From Branchiostoma floridae (Eukaryota > Chordata > Leptocardii > Amphioxiformes > Branchiostomatidae): 44,120 bases of DNA. The notes beneath the pieces are model-generated. The model was not told where the DNA came from. It saw only the letters and a list, made by a program, of their open reading frames with translations, and did no database searches. This document shows, piece by piece, positions 12,601 to 20,593 of the stretch. The translations under genes and the position numbers were made by a program. The stretch covers positions 9,937,770-9,981,889 of the forward strand of contig NC_049984.1 in assembly GCF_000003815.2 (NCBI RefSeq), written 5' to 3'. Position 1 is the stretch's first letter; every line of letters begins with the position of its first letter.

Positions 12601-15600
12601 GAAAGCTTCCCCACCACCGCAAGAGGAGAGGATTCCTTCGCCACCACCGTACAGGGCGCCATCCCCACCAGCGTCACCGCTGAAAATGAGACCAGTCTCG
12701 CCGATCATAGAAGCCTCTCCCCCTCCTTCCCCACCACGGGCCCGTTCGCCTTCCCCGCCCCTACGGGCCCGTTCGCCTTCTCCGCCGCCTCGGACCCGGT
12801 CACCTTCCCCGCCGCCTCGGGCCCGGTCACCTACCCCGCCGCCTCGGGCCCGTTCGCCTTCCCCGCCGCCTCGGGCCCGTTCGCCTTCCCCGCCGCTACG
12901 GACCCGGTCACCTTCCCCACCGCTACGGACCCGCTCACCATCCCCGCCGCTACGGACCCGCTCACCATCCCCGCCGCTACGGACCCGGTCACCTTCCCCG
13001 CCACGAAGGCGGCGTTCGCCTTCCCCACCGCGAAGATCGCCATCACCACAGCCTGTCATTCTCTCGCCTGTCAGGGTCCCCTCTCCTCGACAAGAAAGGG
13101 ACACCAGCCATTCATCCAGGTACAGTAACTACAGAACAAATGATAATAGCGTTATCGTCGAAATGAGACTACGTATATACTGTCTGACAGTCAATGATGA
13201 GCCATTGTTTATCACATTTTGGCTAGGACGACAAAGTTTTGCTTCTAAATGTTCAACATTACTTGCAATGTCGTAATAGTAACACTAAGATATGTTTTAC
13301 AATGTTTTTTTTCTACAGCCCAGACGAGGGTATCGTCTACGGGGAGACGTACGGAGTAGAGTACGAACTGGTTGAAGAGGAGACACCAGGAGAGGTCCAC
13401 CTGGTCCAGTACGACTACCCGCCCCCCTCCCCACCTCCTCTGCACAGGGATGACGAAATCTTGGTCTCCACCACCCCTCAGAAGAGCAGCGCACCTCCTG
13501 TAAACAGAGCCCCGTCGCCCCCAAAAGAGAACGACTACGGCGTCATCTTCGACTACCCAGAACTGGTGACCATCAGAAACGTCCCCTGTGACCGTGTTCC
13601 ACCACCCTCTCCACCAGGACAGACAGTCATTGCACAAGCAGAACCGGTTGTTAACAGCATGCCACCACAGCGCCCCAAGCCCCCGCCCCAAAATGACTAT
13701 GGTGTTCTTGTCGACTATCCCAAACTCAACGCCAAGACCGCATCCAGTACCCATGCACCTCCACCGCCTCCTTCATCCATCACTAACTCATCCAAACNNN
13801 NNNNNNNNNNNNNNNNNNNNNNNNNNNNNNNNNNNNNNNNNNNNNNNNNNNNNNNNNNNNNNNNNNNNNNNNNNNNNNNNNNNNNNNNNNNNNNNNNGGG
13901 CGCCCAAGCTCTCCGATAATAAAGCTCGCTGTCAGATATATGCATGTTAACACATAGTAACTTTCTGGAGATGGAATCAACATTTGAATTTTCCTCAGGA
14001 AAATACACTCACAGTAAAGTCTCTACCTCCATTTTTTCCAGAACGTACAATTCGGGTCTGAGTATTAGTAATAAGTTTTATTGCAAATTCATGCCCGTGG
14101 GCTAATTGCAGGTAACATACAAGATTCAAACAGTGTAAAATACAATATCACATGTGTCTAGTCTAAAACTAGTGAGAGCTAACTCTAGATCCTGGGTTAT
14201 TGGGTTCGACTCCTTATTTGAAGACAGTGGAAGACGAAAGATCCCACCTTTTCTATTATGTGTGGGTTTTGTGATGTTAAAAGGAGGACTGTTTTCTTTT
14301 TATCATTGAATGTGAGAAAGTTTGGATGGAATTTGATGGCCTCTTTGAACAGCTCTTTTCTTTCTTGGTTATAGAGAGGGCAGTTTGACATGAAATGTGT
14401 TTCGTCTTCCACCACGTTTGACGTGCATTGTTTGCACGTTCTTTCACACACGGATAACCTCTTGTACCGTCCTCTCTCAATTTCGAGAGGATGTGCACTA
14501 ATTCTAATTTTGCTGATTGCCGAGCGTAAATCAAAATTATCTAATTCTAAGTATTTTTCCATAGTATGTGCTGTTTTACAGGTCTTATAAAATCTTAGCT
14601 TACCAGTATCTATACTCAAGTTATGACGAGAGGTTTGGATAAACATATCAGAGATTCTAGATCTTATCATTGTACATATAGATCTGATATCACTAAGTGA
14701 GTTACATGAATAGAAAAGGTAGGAGTGGCCACTACCATCTAAAATTTCTTTCACTCGTTGTAACAAGGTTCTTCTGCGACTATTAGAAATAGAATTATGT
14801 TGATACAAAAGGGCATCAGCTTGTAATAAATGTCTATGAGGATCCATTTGTAATAATCGTAGCCAGTAACGAATAACACGCACAGATATATCTAAGTCTA
14901 AAGGAAATCTGCCAAGCTCCGCTCTGGATGCTAAATTACTACAATTTCTAGGAACTCCAAGTATATTCTTACAAAAACGGTGATGGGAAATTTCAATTGG
15001 GGAGTTGTCGTTAATAGACTCTGTGCCCCAAATTTCACACCCATATAGGAGAATCGGCTTTATACAGGAATCAAATATTTTTAACAAGCACTTTGGCGAG
15101 ACAGATGAGCGAATGAGAGATTTCAAACTATACATAGCTTTACGAGATTTCAGTGAAAGTTGTTTTTTGGTCAGGGAGAAGCTTCCTGACGATGTAATAG
15201 TCAGGCCTAGATAGCAGTAAGAATGTACTACGTCCAGAGTGTCTTGATCAAATACAAATGTTTGGTTTCGGAAGGATCGGCCAGATTTGTTGAAAATCAT
15301 AACTTTAGTTTTCTTAAGATTAACTTGGAGTTTCCATTTCTTGCAGAAGGCACTTAATCTATTGAGCGCGCATTGCAACCCTTTGTCTGATTCAGAAAGT
15401 ATAACCACATCGTCTGCATATAACAAGCACGATACAAGTAAATTATGTAGGGAAGGTGGTTCACATTCGGCATTATCAAGAACATGAACGAGGTCATTAA
15501 TGAATAAGTTGAACAATGTAGGGCTTAGATTGCAGCCTTGTCTAACGCCTTTTTTGGTTACAAATGGAGGCGTTAGACCGGACTCGGTTTTTACACACGT

Positions 15601-16824
15601 CTGGGGTTTAGTGTACATACATTTGATAAGCTTGTAAAAGTTACCCCCTATTCCCGAGTTTAGCAGTTTAAAACGAAGACCCTCTCTCCAAACGGAGTCG
15701 AAGGCTTTTTTAAAATCGATAAAACATGAATAAATGCGTTTGTTTTCGGAAAGGTGTTTACTTAACAAGGAGTCCAAGTTATCGTTCGTGCCAAATTAGT
15801 AACAGTTTCCGAACATATACTTTTCAAAAGTCTTTAATATGACTCATTTTTTTCTAATCTCATTCTTATCTTCAACAGGAGGAGACATATTGATAGACAA
15901 GCTGTCAGACGAACTTCAGGACTTGTATAAACAGAGGCCGGGCGTGTTTAACAAACAGCCGGGCCCCTGGTACATGAACGTCAACACGGCCATGCGGGAC
16001 ACCTACAACACGCTCATCATACACCTGGTGCACATGAAGGCTTCTCTCAACGACTTGAGCAAGGCTATGGAAGAATACAAGAAAGGTAAGCAGGTGTCAT
16101 TTCTTTTGCCTATTGTCTTTTAAGAACGTTTAAAAACGTGAATATATGATCTAATCAATTTGTTTTTTTACTTGAAGGAAACCACTAATTGCTGTCTACC
16201 CAAAATGTGCATGTATTAACATTAAACGCACAAAAATCATAAAAGCGAAACGTGCAAAAGACGGATTTCGTTTAATAGAGTTACAATGTATTCACCATAA
16301 TATATGAGATATCAAAGCATAAAGATATCATGACATTTCAGGTAGAAAGTAGAAAGGTTATTAATAAAACTCAATACAACAAATGAATAAAACAGATACT
16401 CATTTTCCGTCTGTCTACTCAAAAGGTTTAAAGGAGTCAAAGAAAAGATTACGGTAAGGTGAGTGATCGTACATACAGGGGTACTGCCTGGTGCGATCCG
16501 CCATTTTGTCACAAGGTAGCTTGGGTAATGCTGTGACGGGAAACAAACGGAGCATGCGCAGGTGCTAATATGCAAATTACAAACCAACCTTATCGGCAAC
16601 AGCTTTCTTCAATTGCTGCGAACAAAGGGTTGGAGGCTTGCATATATGGTACCAGTGGTGTTTGTAGAAAACAGTCAGCTTCCTATGTATAATCTGCAGT
16701 GCTAAAACTTAACGAAAGTTTGTTTTACAATACATTATCAAAATATGGCTCATGTTTTTTCACAGATAATCAACTGAAGAATGCGTACCTGGACAAGCGC
16801 AAAGAAGATGATCACCAGCAGTGA
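6013..16824 (+). CDS. Gene A: three-CARD protein with proline-rich disordered region and conserved C-terminal module (contains an assembly gap)
   Basis: Inferred exons: 6013-6176, 6568-6674, 6890-6981, 7418-7537, 7764-7858, 8067-8185, 8543-8720, 9156-9318, 9862-10005, 10519-10711, 11388-13119, 13319 to the gap at 13798, then 15879-16085 and 16766-16824. All junctions are GT-AG with compatible phases. The ATG sits in a near-perfect Kozak context (GCCACCATGC), with an in-frame TGA at 5989 and an acceptor at 5976-5977. The product is at least 1280 aa: CARDs at about residues 1-90, 130-230 and 350-455, a disordered region from 459 to beyond 1195, then the family C-terminal module. CARDs mediate homotypic assembly in apoptotic and innate immune signalling, so a cytoplasmic scaffold or adaptor is likely. 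I see no caspase, NACHT or kinase domain. The helical exon found in genes B and C is not visible here and may lie in the gap. Confidence 0.8.
6890..6981 (+). CDS. Gene A exon 3: charged linker
   Basis: This is a 92-nt exon entered in phase 1 and left in phase 0. It encodes an acidic/basic linker ([20 protein letters not shown], then [10 protein letters not shown]). The acceptor was placed at GTAG|GTAG because this frame continues into CARD 2; an AG four bases downstream would change the frame. Confidence 0.7.
7002..7066 (+). repeat. Short imperfect tandem repeat in a gene A intron
   Basis: Three copies of GTGTTACATAACTG (the last with a TTGTTACATAACTG variant) lie just after the exon 3 donor, about 22-28 bp apart. 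Confidence 0.7.
7418..8185 (+). CDS. Gene A exons 4-6: CARD 2
   Basis: Exons are 7418-7537 (40 codons), 7764-7858 and 8067-8185. The CARD reads [20 protein letters not shown], then [32 protein letters not shown], and [20 protein letters not shown]. Introns fall at LLIQ|NNIL (phase 0) and within the arginine of LPER (phase 2). The LPER intron recurs at the same place in CARD 2 of gene B, which supports homology of these two domains. Confidence 0.85.
8217..8298 (+). repeat. (CCAT)n microsatellite
   Basis: The tract starts as CCGT units and becomes about 16 units of CCAT. It begins about 30 bp after the donor at the end of gene A exon 6. Confidence 0.95.
8419..8447 (+). other. Hairpin with hammerhead-like core motifs, probable mobile-element end
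   Basis: CTGAGGA, a perfect 6-bp stem (GGTGAC at 8427-8432, GTCACC at 8438-8443) and GAAA are consecutive, followed by an AATAAA at about 8457. The order CUGANGA, stem, GAAA matches a hammerhead ribozyme core, but an extra A precedes the stem and stems I and III are not convincing. It is more safely read as the terminal hairpin of a dispersed repeat. Confidence 0.35.
8543..9318 (+). CDS. Gene A exons 7-8: disordered linker between CARD 2 and CARD 3
   Basis: Exons 8543-8720 and 9156-9318 encode a polar Ser/Thr/Pro- and Lys-rich linker with no domain (for example [20 protein letters not shown]). Junction phases 1, 2 and 0 fit their neighbours. The stretch [20 protein letters not shown] may form a short helix. 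Confidence 0.75.
9862..10711 (+). CDS. Gene A exons 9-10: CARD 3 (divergent)
   Basis: Exons are 9862-10005 (48 codons) and 10519-10711. The domain reads [76 protein letters not shown] and LELARVMEP. It keeps the CARD layout but lacks the PLPxFG motif of the other copies, and looks closer to adaptor or caspase-type CARDs. The phase 0 intron at HMVK|EGEF matches the LLIQ|NNIL intron of CARD 2. This third CARD has no counterpart in genes B and C. Confidence 0.78.
10763..10900 (+). mobile_element. tRNA-derived SINE, copy 1
   Basis: An A-box-like GTAACTGGTAGAGTG (10771-10785) and a B-box GGTTTGATAC (10811-10820) are followed by a SINE body with CGTTGT and TGGGAAAGGCAC (10846-10857). It lies in the intron after gene A exon 10. 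The same body occurs at 22000-22135. Confidence 0.75.
11020..11140 (+). repeat. Dispersed repeat, copy 2
   Basis: Shares ordered blocks with 3838-4005 (ACATCAGCGCGC, GCCTGAT, a TTTTCCCC run, GAGATAGTCAAC, GGAAAC). It is diverged, with no poly-C run. Confidence 0.5.
11388..13119 (+). CDS. Gene A exon 11: giant proline/serine-rich disordered exon
   Basis: A single 1732-nt exon (phase 1 in, phase 2 out) encodes residues about 459-1035. It is low complexity and highly charged, with no globular domain. It contains two tandem peptide arrays (listed separately) and a predicted charged helix ([20 protein letters not shown]). Many SP/TP dipeptides make it a likely target of proline-directed kinases. 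The large antisense ORFs over this exon are shadows of the repetitive sequence. Confidence 0.85.
11889..12049 (+). repeat. 36-bp coding tandem repeat ([12 protein letters not shown])
   Basis: About four units of a 12-residue repeat, [12 protein letters not shown], with a variant TREVVM unit and a last PPPQV unit. Further scattered KTPSPP motifs occur downstream near 12180-12200. Confidence 0.85.
12737..13048 (+). repeat. 27-bp coding tandem repeat (RARSPSPPL)
   Basis: About eleven units of the nonapeptide [RA/RT]RSPSPP[PL], ending in [15 protein letters not shown]. The DNA units are very similar (CGG GCC CGT TCG CCT TCC CCG and variants), implying recent expansion. It resembles the RSPSPP stretches of SRRM-type splicing proteins; that may be convergence. 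Confidence 0.85.
13319..13797 (+). CDS. Gene A exon 12 (3' end lost in gap): tyrosine/proline-rich region
   Basis: The acceptor TTTTTTTTCTACAG precedes the exon; phase 2 fits exon 11. It encodes [26 protein letters not shown] and two copies of NDYGV[IL][FV]DYP[EK]L at 13530-13565 and 13692-13727, separated by proline-rich linkers. Repeated acidic Tyr motifs beside polyproline could bind SH2 and SH3 domains; that is inference. The frame runs into the gap, so the exon end and any further repeats are unknown. Confidence 0.75.
13798..13897. other. Assembly gap (100 N)
   Basis: Exactly 100 N, the conventional size for a gap of unknown length. It falls within or just after a repetitive coding exon of gene A. 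Confidence 0.99.
14072..15794 (-). mobile_element. 5'-truncated non-LTR retrotransposon (LINE)
   Basis: The antisense insertion carries the C-terminal two thirds of a reverse transcriptase ORF and ends (minus strand) in an AATAAA-type 3' tail, TGCAATAAAACTTATT. ATTAGTAA occurs at 14064-14071 and again at 15795-15802, a candidate 8-bp target-site duplication that defines the element ends. Truncation falls inside the RT domain, as expected for incomplete reverse transcription. The clade is uncertain. Confidence 0.8.
14197..15777 (-). CDS. LINE ORF2 fragment: reverse transcriptase, C-terminal part
   Basis: There is a 526-residue open frame without internal stops; it extends a few codons upstream (to about 15794) before the 5' truncation. 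RT motifs in order are [11 protein letters not shown] (catalytic Asp), [30 protein letters not shown] (YADD box at 15409-15420) and [11 protein letters not shown]. The C-terminus has a CCHC-like cluster (CERTCKQC ... [13 protein letters not shown]), as in several LINE clades. The endonuclease and N-terminal RT are missing, so this copy is immobile, but the intact frame suggests a young insertion. Confidence 0.85.
   Translation of the reverse strand: MDSLLSKHLSENKRIYSCFIDFKKAFDSVWREGLRFKLLNSGIGGNFYKLIKCMYTKPQTCVKTESGLTPPFVTKKGVRQGCNLSPTLFNLFINDLVHVLDNAECEPPSLHNLLVSCLLYADDVVILSESDKGLQCALNRLSAFCKKWKLQVNLKKTKVMIFNKSGRSFRNQTFVFDQDTLDVVHSYCYLGLTITSSGSFSLTKKQLSLKSRKAMYSLKSLIRSSVSPKCLLKIFDSCIKPILLYGCEIWGTESINDNSPIEISHHRFCKNILGVPRNCSNLASRAELGRFPLDLDISVRVIRYWLRLLQMDPHRHLLQADALLYQHNSISNSRRRTLLQRVKEILDGSGHSYLFYSCNSLSDIRSICTMIRSRISDMFIQTSRHNLSIDTGKLRFYKTCKTAHTMEKYLELDNFDLRSAISKIRISAHPLEIERGRYKRLSVCERTCKQCTSNVVEDETHFMSNCPLYNQERKELFKEAIKFHPNFLTFNDKKKTVLLLTSQNPHIIEKVGSFVFHCLQIRSRTQ
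15879..16085 (+). CDS. Gene A penultimate exon: conserved C-terminal helical module
   Basis: A 207-nt phase 1-1 exon encodes [19 protein letters not shown], then [19 protein letters not shown], then [18 protein letters not shown]. It aligns along its whole length with 24913-25119 (gene B, also 207 nt) and 40098-40298 (gene C, 201 nt). It is predicted to be all helical. I do not recognise this module outside the cluster. Confidence 0.85.
16766..16824 (+). CDS. Gene A last exon: charged tail and stop
   Basis: The exon follows TTTTTTCACAG and encodes [19 protein letters not shown] with TGA at 16822-16824. The equivalent short last exon exists in gene B. Confidence 0.8.
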
Positions 16825-18080
16825 ACCAGTCCTGCCATGGACCTTTGACCGCTGGTGTCATAGCGGCTGTATCTTCTCATACCATTTATAGCCTCCAACA
16901 TCCAGGTTTAGGGTCGAGGCATGTAGTTAGACGTTTTTTTTAGTATAATAGACATTGATCGATAACCACTGTACATAACCAAGTTCACAAACCCGAGATC
17001 ATTGCTACTGTACAAACATGCTGTCTAAGTCCGGCTTATACAATTTCCACCTCACCGATACGAATGACAAGGGTCTATTGACTATGACGAGTAGATGATG
17101 GAAACTAAATGGGACAACACAGACAGTAGGGTAGATTTTACAAAATCGGGTCCATATTGATAAGGTGGATTCGATTGAATCTCTATATTTTTGTCCAGTT
17201 CACACATCTGGGTTTCAACTGACATTGTTAGAAAACGTGTCAGTTGTATATTTATATAAACCTGATAAACGGAACGATAAATGAAGCAATTGTTTTATAT
17301 GTGTGTATTGTTCTGTGTGTGTATGCTTTACAAACCTACGTAACACTTTATATGTATCACGATCAGTTACTAGGCAAGAGTTGGTTTCTAAGGTATAGCT
17401 TTTCTGTTCTAAGTGTAGAAAAGAGAACATCGTGATCAAGAAAGGTGGCAAGATGGGAGCATTTTAGTACATAGATATAGTACCAGGGAGGGGATAGTGA
17501 ATGATGATGTTGATGTGGCTAGCTTGGAGATACCGAATGAAATGTTTCGTCCCATGTTCTAAACTCAGGGTAACACGTGCCCTTGTGTTTATAGCTAATG
17601 TGTTTATCTCGCATACTATGTACAGAAAATATAGTCGTCATTAGTTTTTCTTATTACTTATTTTCTGTGATTGTTGCAGTGGCAAAGGTGATGATTAGGA
17701 AGGTGATACAAAACCAGTGAATCTGCCGCATATGGGGTATCGATATCTTGTAGGTGGTGTATGGAATGTTATGGGTCTAAGTACGATTCCAATAAAAACA
17801 AGTCCGCAAACAGAGTTCATGTCAGCTTTTATAAAGCTTTTGGTGGCTTCAAATTGACATTCAAGCAATCTATTATAAACCTGAATTCAAATTCTTTTTA
17901 TACTGGAATGAATAAGAGTAATCAGAAATAAAGTTACTGCTATGTCGAAATGCCTGTGTTTCCAATTGTTTTGAATGGGTGTCGTGTATGTGAGTGACGG
18001 ATTCAAGGAAATATCTATAGGGTTCAGGTGTTACTTATAGATACAATGTGCATGTACATTCAAACTGTAAATAAACGGGG
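16825..18080 (+). other. Gene A 3' UTR with alternative poly(A) signals
   Basis: No coding sequence is supported. AATAAA hexamers occur at 17791-17796, 17927-17932 and 18070-18075, so polyadenylation about 1-1.25 kb after the stop is likely. Confidence 0.55.
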
Positions 18081-19420
18081 CTGGGCTTTTTTTACAATTC
18101 GATAAGTTTGGCTGTTTTGTCACTTAGAAAACTCTGAACGCCATGGCCATTGGCAAGACCATTTTGTCAACAGTAAAAAAGTCACATTGACAGAGAGAGG
18201 CACGAGGATCTCCAAAGCTTCCTGTCCAGTATGATAGAATGTACAGGAATCAGTCTAGCCCCTTTTGGGCGAATTGATGTTGTGGTTTGGTTGTACAAGT
18301 GCGTTTGCTTCATCGTGGATTCGAGTACTGCTGGAGTCATGCTTTTATCTTTTAATTTTTTTTAGAATATATTTCTGTACCATCTTGATCCTCAATGCTG
18401 GGCTAAGCGTTGGTAGGGTAATATCCATCGAAGGTCGTAAGGCATGCTGTGATTGGCTCCTAACAAATTTAATCCTGTCAATAGTGCAAACCTTATCGAC
18501 AAGAAAATTCGTTCAATAGTGACAAGAAAGTACTTCATAAGAGCATCCTGTCATCAGCCCTTGTCGAATAGGAGATTTGCATTGCATCACCTGCCACTTG
18601 GAGCACATTCCAGTCCCAATAACACTCCTTATGTGCAGCGTTTTTAATTTTAAAAAGTTGAAATACCACCAGGCAAACCTCAAACAAGTGACACCTTACT
18701 GCATCAAAGTATTTTGGCTTCATGGAGTCATGAGGTACTACAAAATCGAGTGTCATTTGAGACCATTTGACACAACTACAAAACTGTCAAACTACAAGGA
18801 TATTGCATCCCACTTGACACAAGCTGTCCTGGACATAGCCTCGTCATGACAACAACATCATTATAATGATTCGAATGAGACGCAAAAGGTCCCGGATTCC
18901 AGTGTAGTCACCTGTGATAACCTCTCTCTCTATACGACATTTTCCCCTTAAACCGCCCCCCCCCCCCACACACACATACCTTGATCTACTACTATAAGAG
19001 AAACACGATATCCATTTCCACCTGTTACAGTCAAGGTCCAACACTCAACAGCAATGTTAAACTTTAGTACGTCGAGACACAGCTGTATTTATTTACATAA
19101 AACAACATCCCACTATCTAGTTTGTGTTTATTCTACGGGGGTCCCAGAGGCAACATTGTCTGTCGGGGGCGTGGGGCATCCCGAGTCGTCGGACCTGCTC
19201 GGTTGGTTGCTTTGCACATTGCATGGCACAGGGCTGGACTAGGGAGCAGTTCTCAGCATAATCAACAAACAACTGAAAAGAAAGTAAGCACATTCTGTTC
19301 CTTTGACTTCCTTGGTATGTAGCAGAATTGAGAATGCGTATCTATCATAGTAGCAGCACATGTATAGTCAGGTAGTAATTGTCATTTTAAGTTGATGTTG
19401 ACTAAGATATCTCAACTGAT
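18081..19420. other. Spacer between genes A and B; nothing clear, possible 5' exon near 19.1-19.3 kb
   Basis: Only weak ORFs are present. A poly-C/CA tract lies near 18957-18977. A GC-rich block at about 19130-19280 ends in a donor-like AAAGAAA|GTAAGC and could be an alternative noncoding first exon of gene B. This is weak. Confidence 0.4.
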
Positions 19421-19430
19421 AGGTTGGGGC

Positions 19431-19672
19431 CAATATGGCGGCCGCGGCGGCTCAGTCATGTATGAAAAGTTGTCATTCGTCTCGTTCGGGTCAGAGATTG
19501 TCTGTCTGTCTGTCTTCTGTCCTGTTGTCTTGTTTACAAAAACATTCCATCGCCCATAATAATGGGGTGCCTGTTAGAATTGACAGCCAGTATCGAGACT
19601 TGTCAAAGTTTTTATGATGGTACTCGTGGCGGCGAGACAGACTACAGAGCAGGGCAATTATTTGGTAAAGTG
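19431..19672 (+). promoter_or_regulatory. Candidate gene B promoter with YY1-like ATGGCGGC
   Basis: CAATATGGCGGCC at 19431-19443 closely matches a YY1 site and includes a CCAAT-like start. It sits in a small GC-rich island, and a donor-like G|GTAAAG follows near 19662. It lies about 0.9 kb upstream of the gene B start codon. Gene A has a similar element upstream of its start. Function is inferred. Confidence 0.35.
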
Positions 19673-19886
19673 TGACAACTTTAAGACAATATGCATAGAC
19701 TTATACGAAGTAATTTTATCTAGATTCTACAAATTTCCTCTTCATTATACACCATCACCCTCGTTGTAAGTACGCTAGAACAGAATAGCACCAAACTTTT
19801 GCTAATAATTTAAACTGAGACTGCTAACAGTAAATATTCTGATTGAGGCCAGGGATACGGTAGGCTCATTGTACACTTCACTGCCT

Positions 19887-19998
19887 CTATCAGAAATTGC
19901 TACTAATTGCCACACACACACAGACACGGATACACACACGGACGTATATTAATATATGTGTGTGTGTGTGTGTGGGTATGAGTAGCAATTTCTGATAG
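19887..19998. repeat. Palindrome with CA/TG core beside an assembly gap
   Basis: CTATCAGAAATTGCTACT at 19887-19904 is exactly repeated in inverted orientation at 19981-19998. Between them lie (CA)n and (TG)n tracts that also pair. One base later the second gap begins. Confidence 0.9.
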
Positions 19999-19999
19999 T

Positions 20000-20099
20000 N
20001 NNNNNNNNNNNNNNNNNNNNNNNNNNNNNNNNNNNNNNNNNNNNNNNNNNNNNNNNNNNNNNNNNNNNNNNNNNNNNNNNNNNNNNNNNNNNNNNNNNN
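20000..20099. other. Assembly gap (100 N)
   Basis: Exactly 100 N in the noncoding region upstream of gene B. CA-rich simple sequence lies on both sides. Confidence 0.99.
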
Positions 20100-20325
20100 C
20101 ACGCATGCCCATACACGTGCGCCGGTACACACACGCACATGCACCCCCACACAGTTAAACGTAACCATTGAATCTGCAAGTTTATAAGTACTTAAATGCC
20201 ACTTTGCATATACATGTATAATACCCAAGTACACAGTTGATACTGTGTATTACTGAAGTTTGGTTGACCAGACTTTAAGGAAACGCTCTAATTTCAGAGC
20301 AGACGTCGAGAGAGCCGCTACCACC

Positions 20326-20593
20326 ATGAGGGACCGGATCAAGAAGAAGCTGGAAGAGGCCCGTGAGCCGCTGGTGAGGGAGATGCAGCCCCTGCCGGTG
20401 TTCGGCCTGCTGTTCCAAAACGGCATCCTGACGTCCGACCAACTGGACGACATCCTGCCGCACAAGGAGCGGCTACAGCTGAATGAGAAGGTTCTAGACG
20501 AGCTGCCCGAGAAGGGAGACGAGGCCTTCAACGTGTTCACGTTTGCCCTGAACGAGCATCATCAGCCTCAGCTCAAGGAACTACTGGAGAAAG
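20326..20593 (+). CDS. Gene B exon 1: CARD 1 on a single exon
   Basis: A complete CARD is encoded without an intron: EPLVREMQPLPVFGLLFQNG, LTSDQLDDILPHKERLQLNE, KVLDELPEKGDEAFNVFTFA, then QLKELLEK. The CARDs of gene A and gene C are split by one or two introns, so this exon has probably lost them. It exits in phase 1. Confidence 0.88.

Noticed and set aside
12737-13048. CRISPR-like array of regularly spaced repeats
   Set aside because: Units are contiguous in-frame codons without spacers, in a eukaryotic spliced gene.
12316-13104. Long antisense open frames across the RSPSPP exon
   Set aside because: They are the mirror of a low-complexity sense repeat. The sense frame has splice sites, compatible phases and paralogs.
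18890-18910. tRNA B-box-like GGTCCCGGATTCCAG
   Set aside because: An isolated short match without an A box or SINE body.
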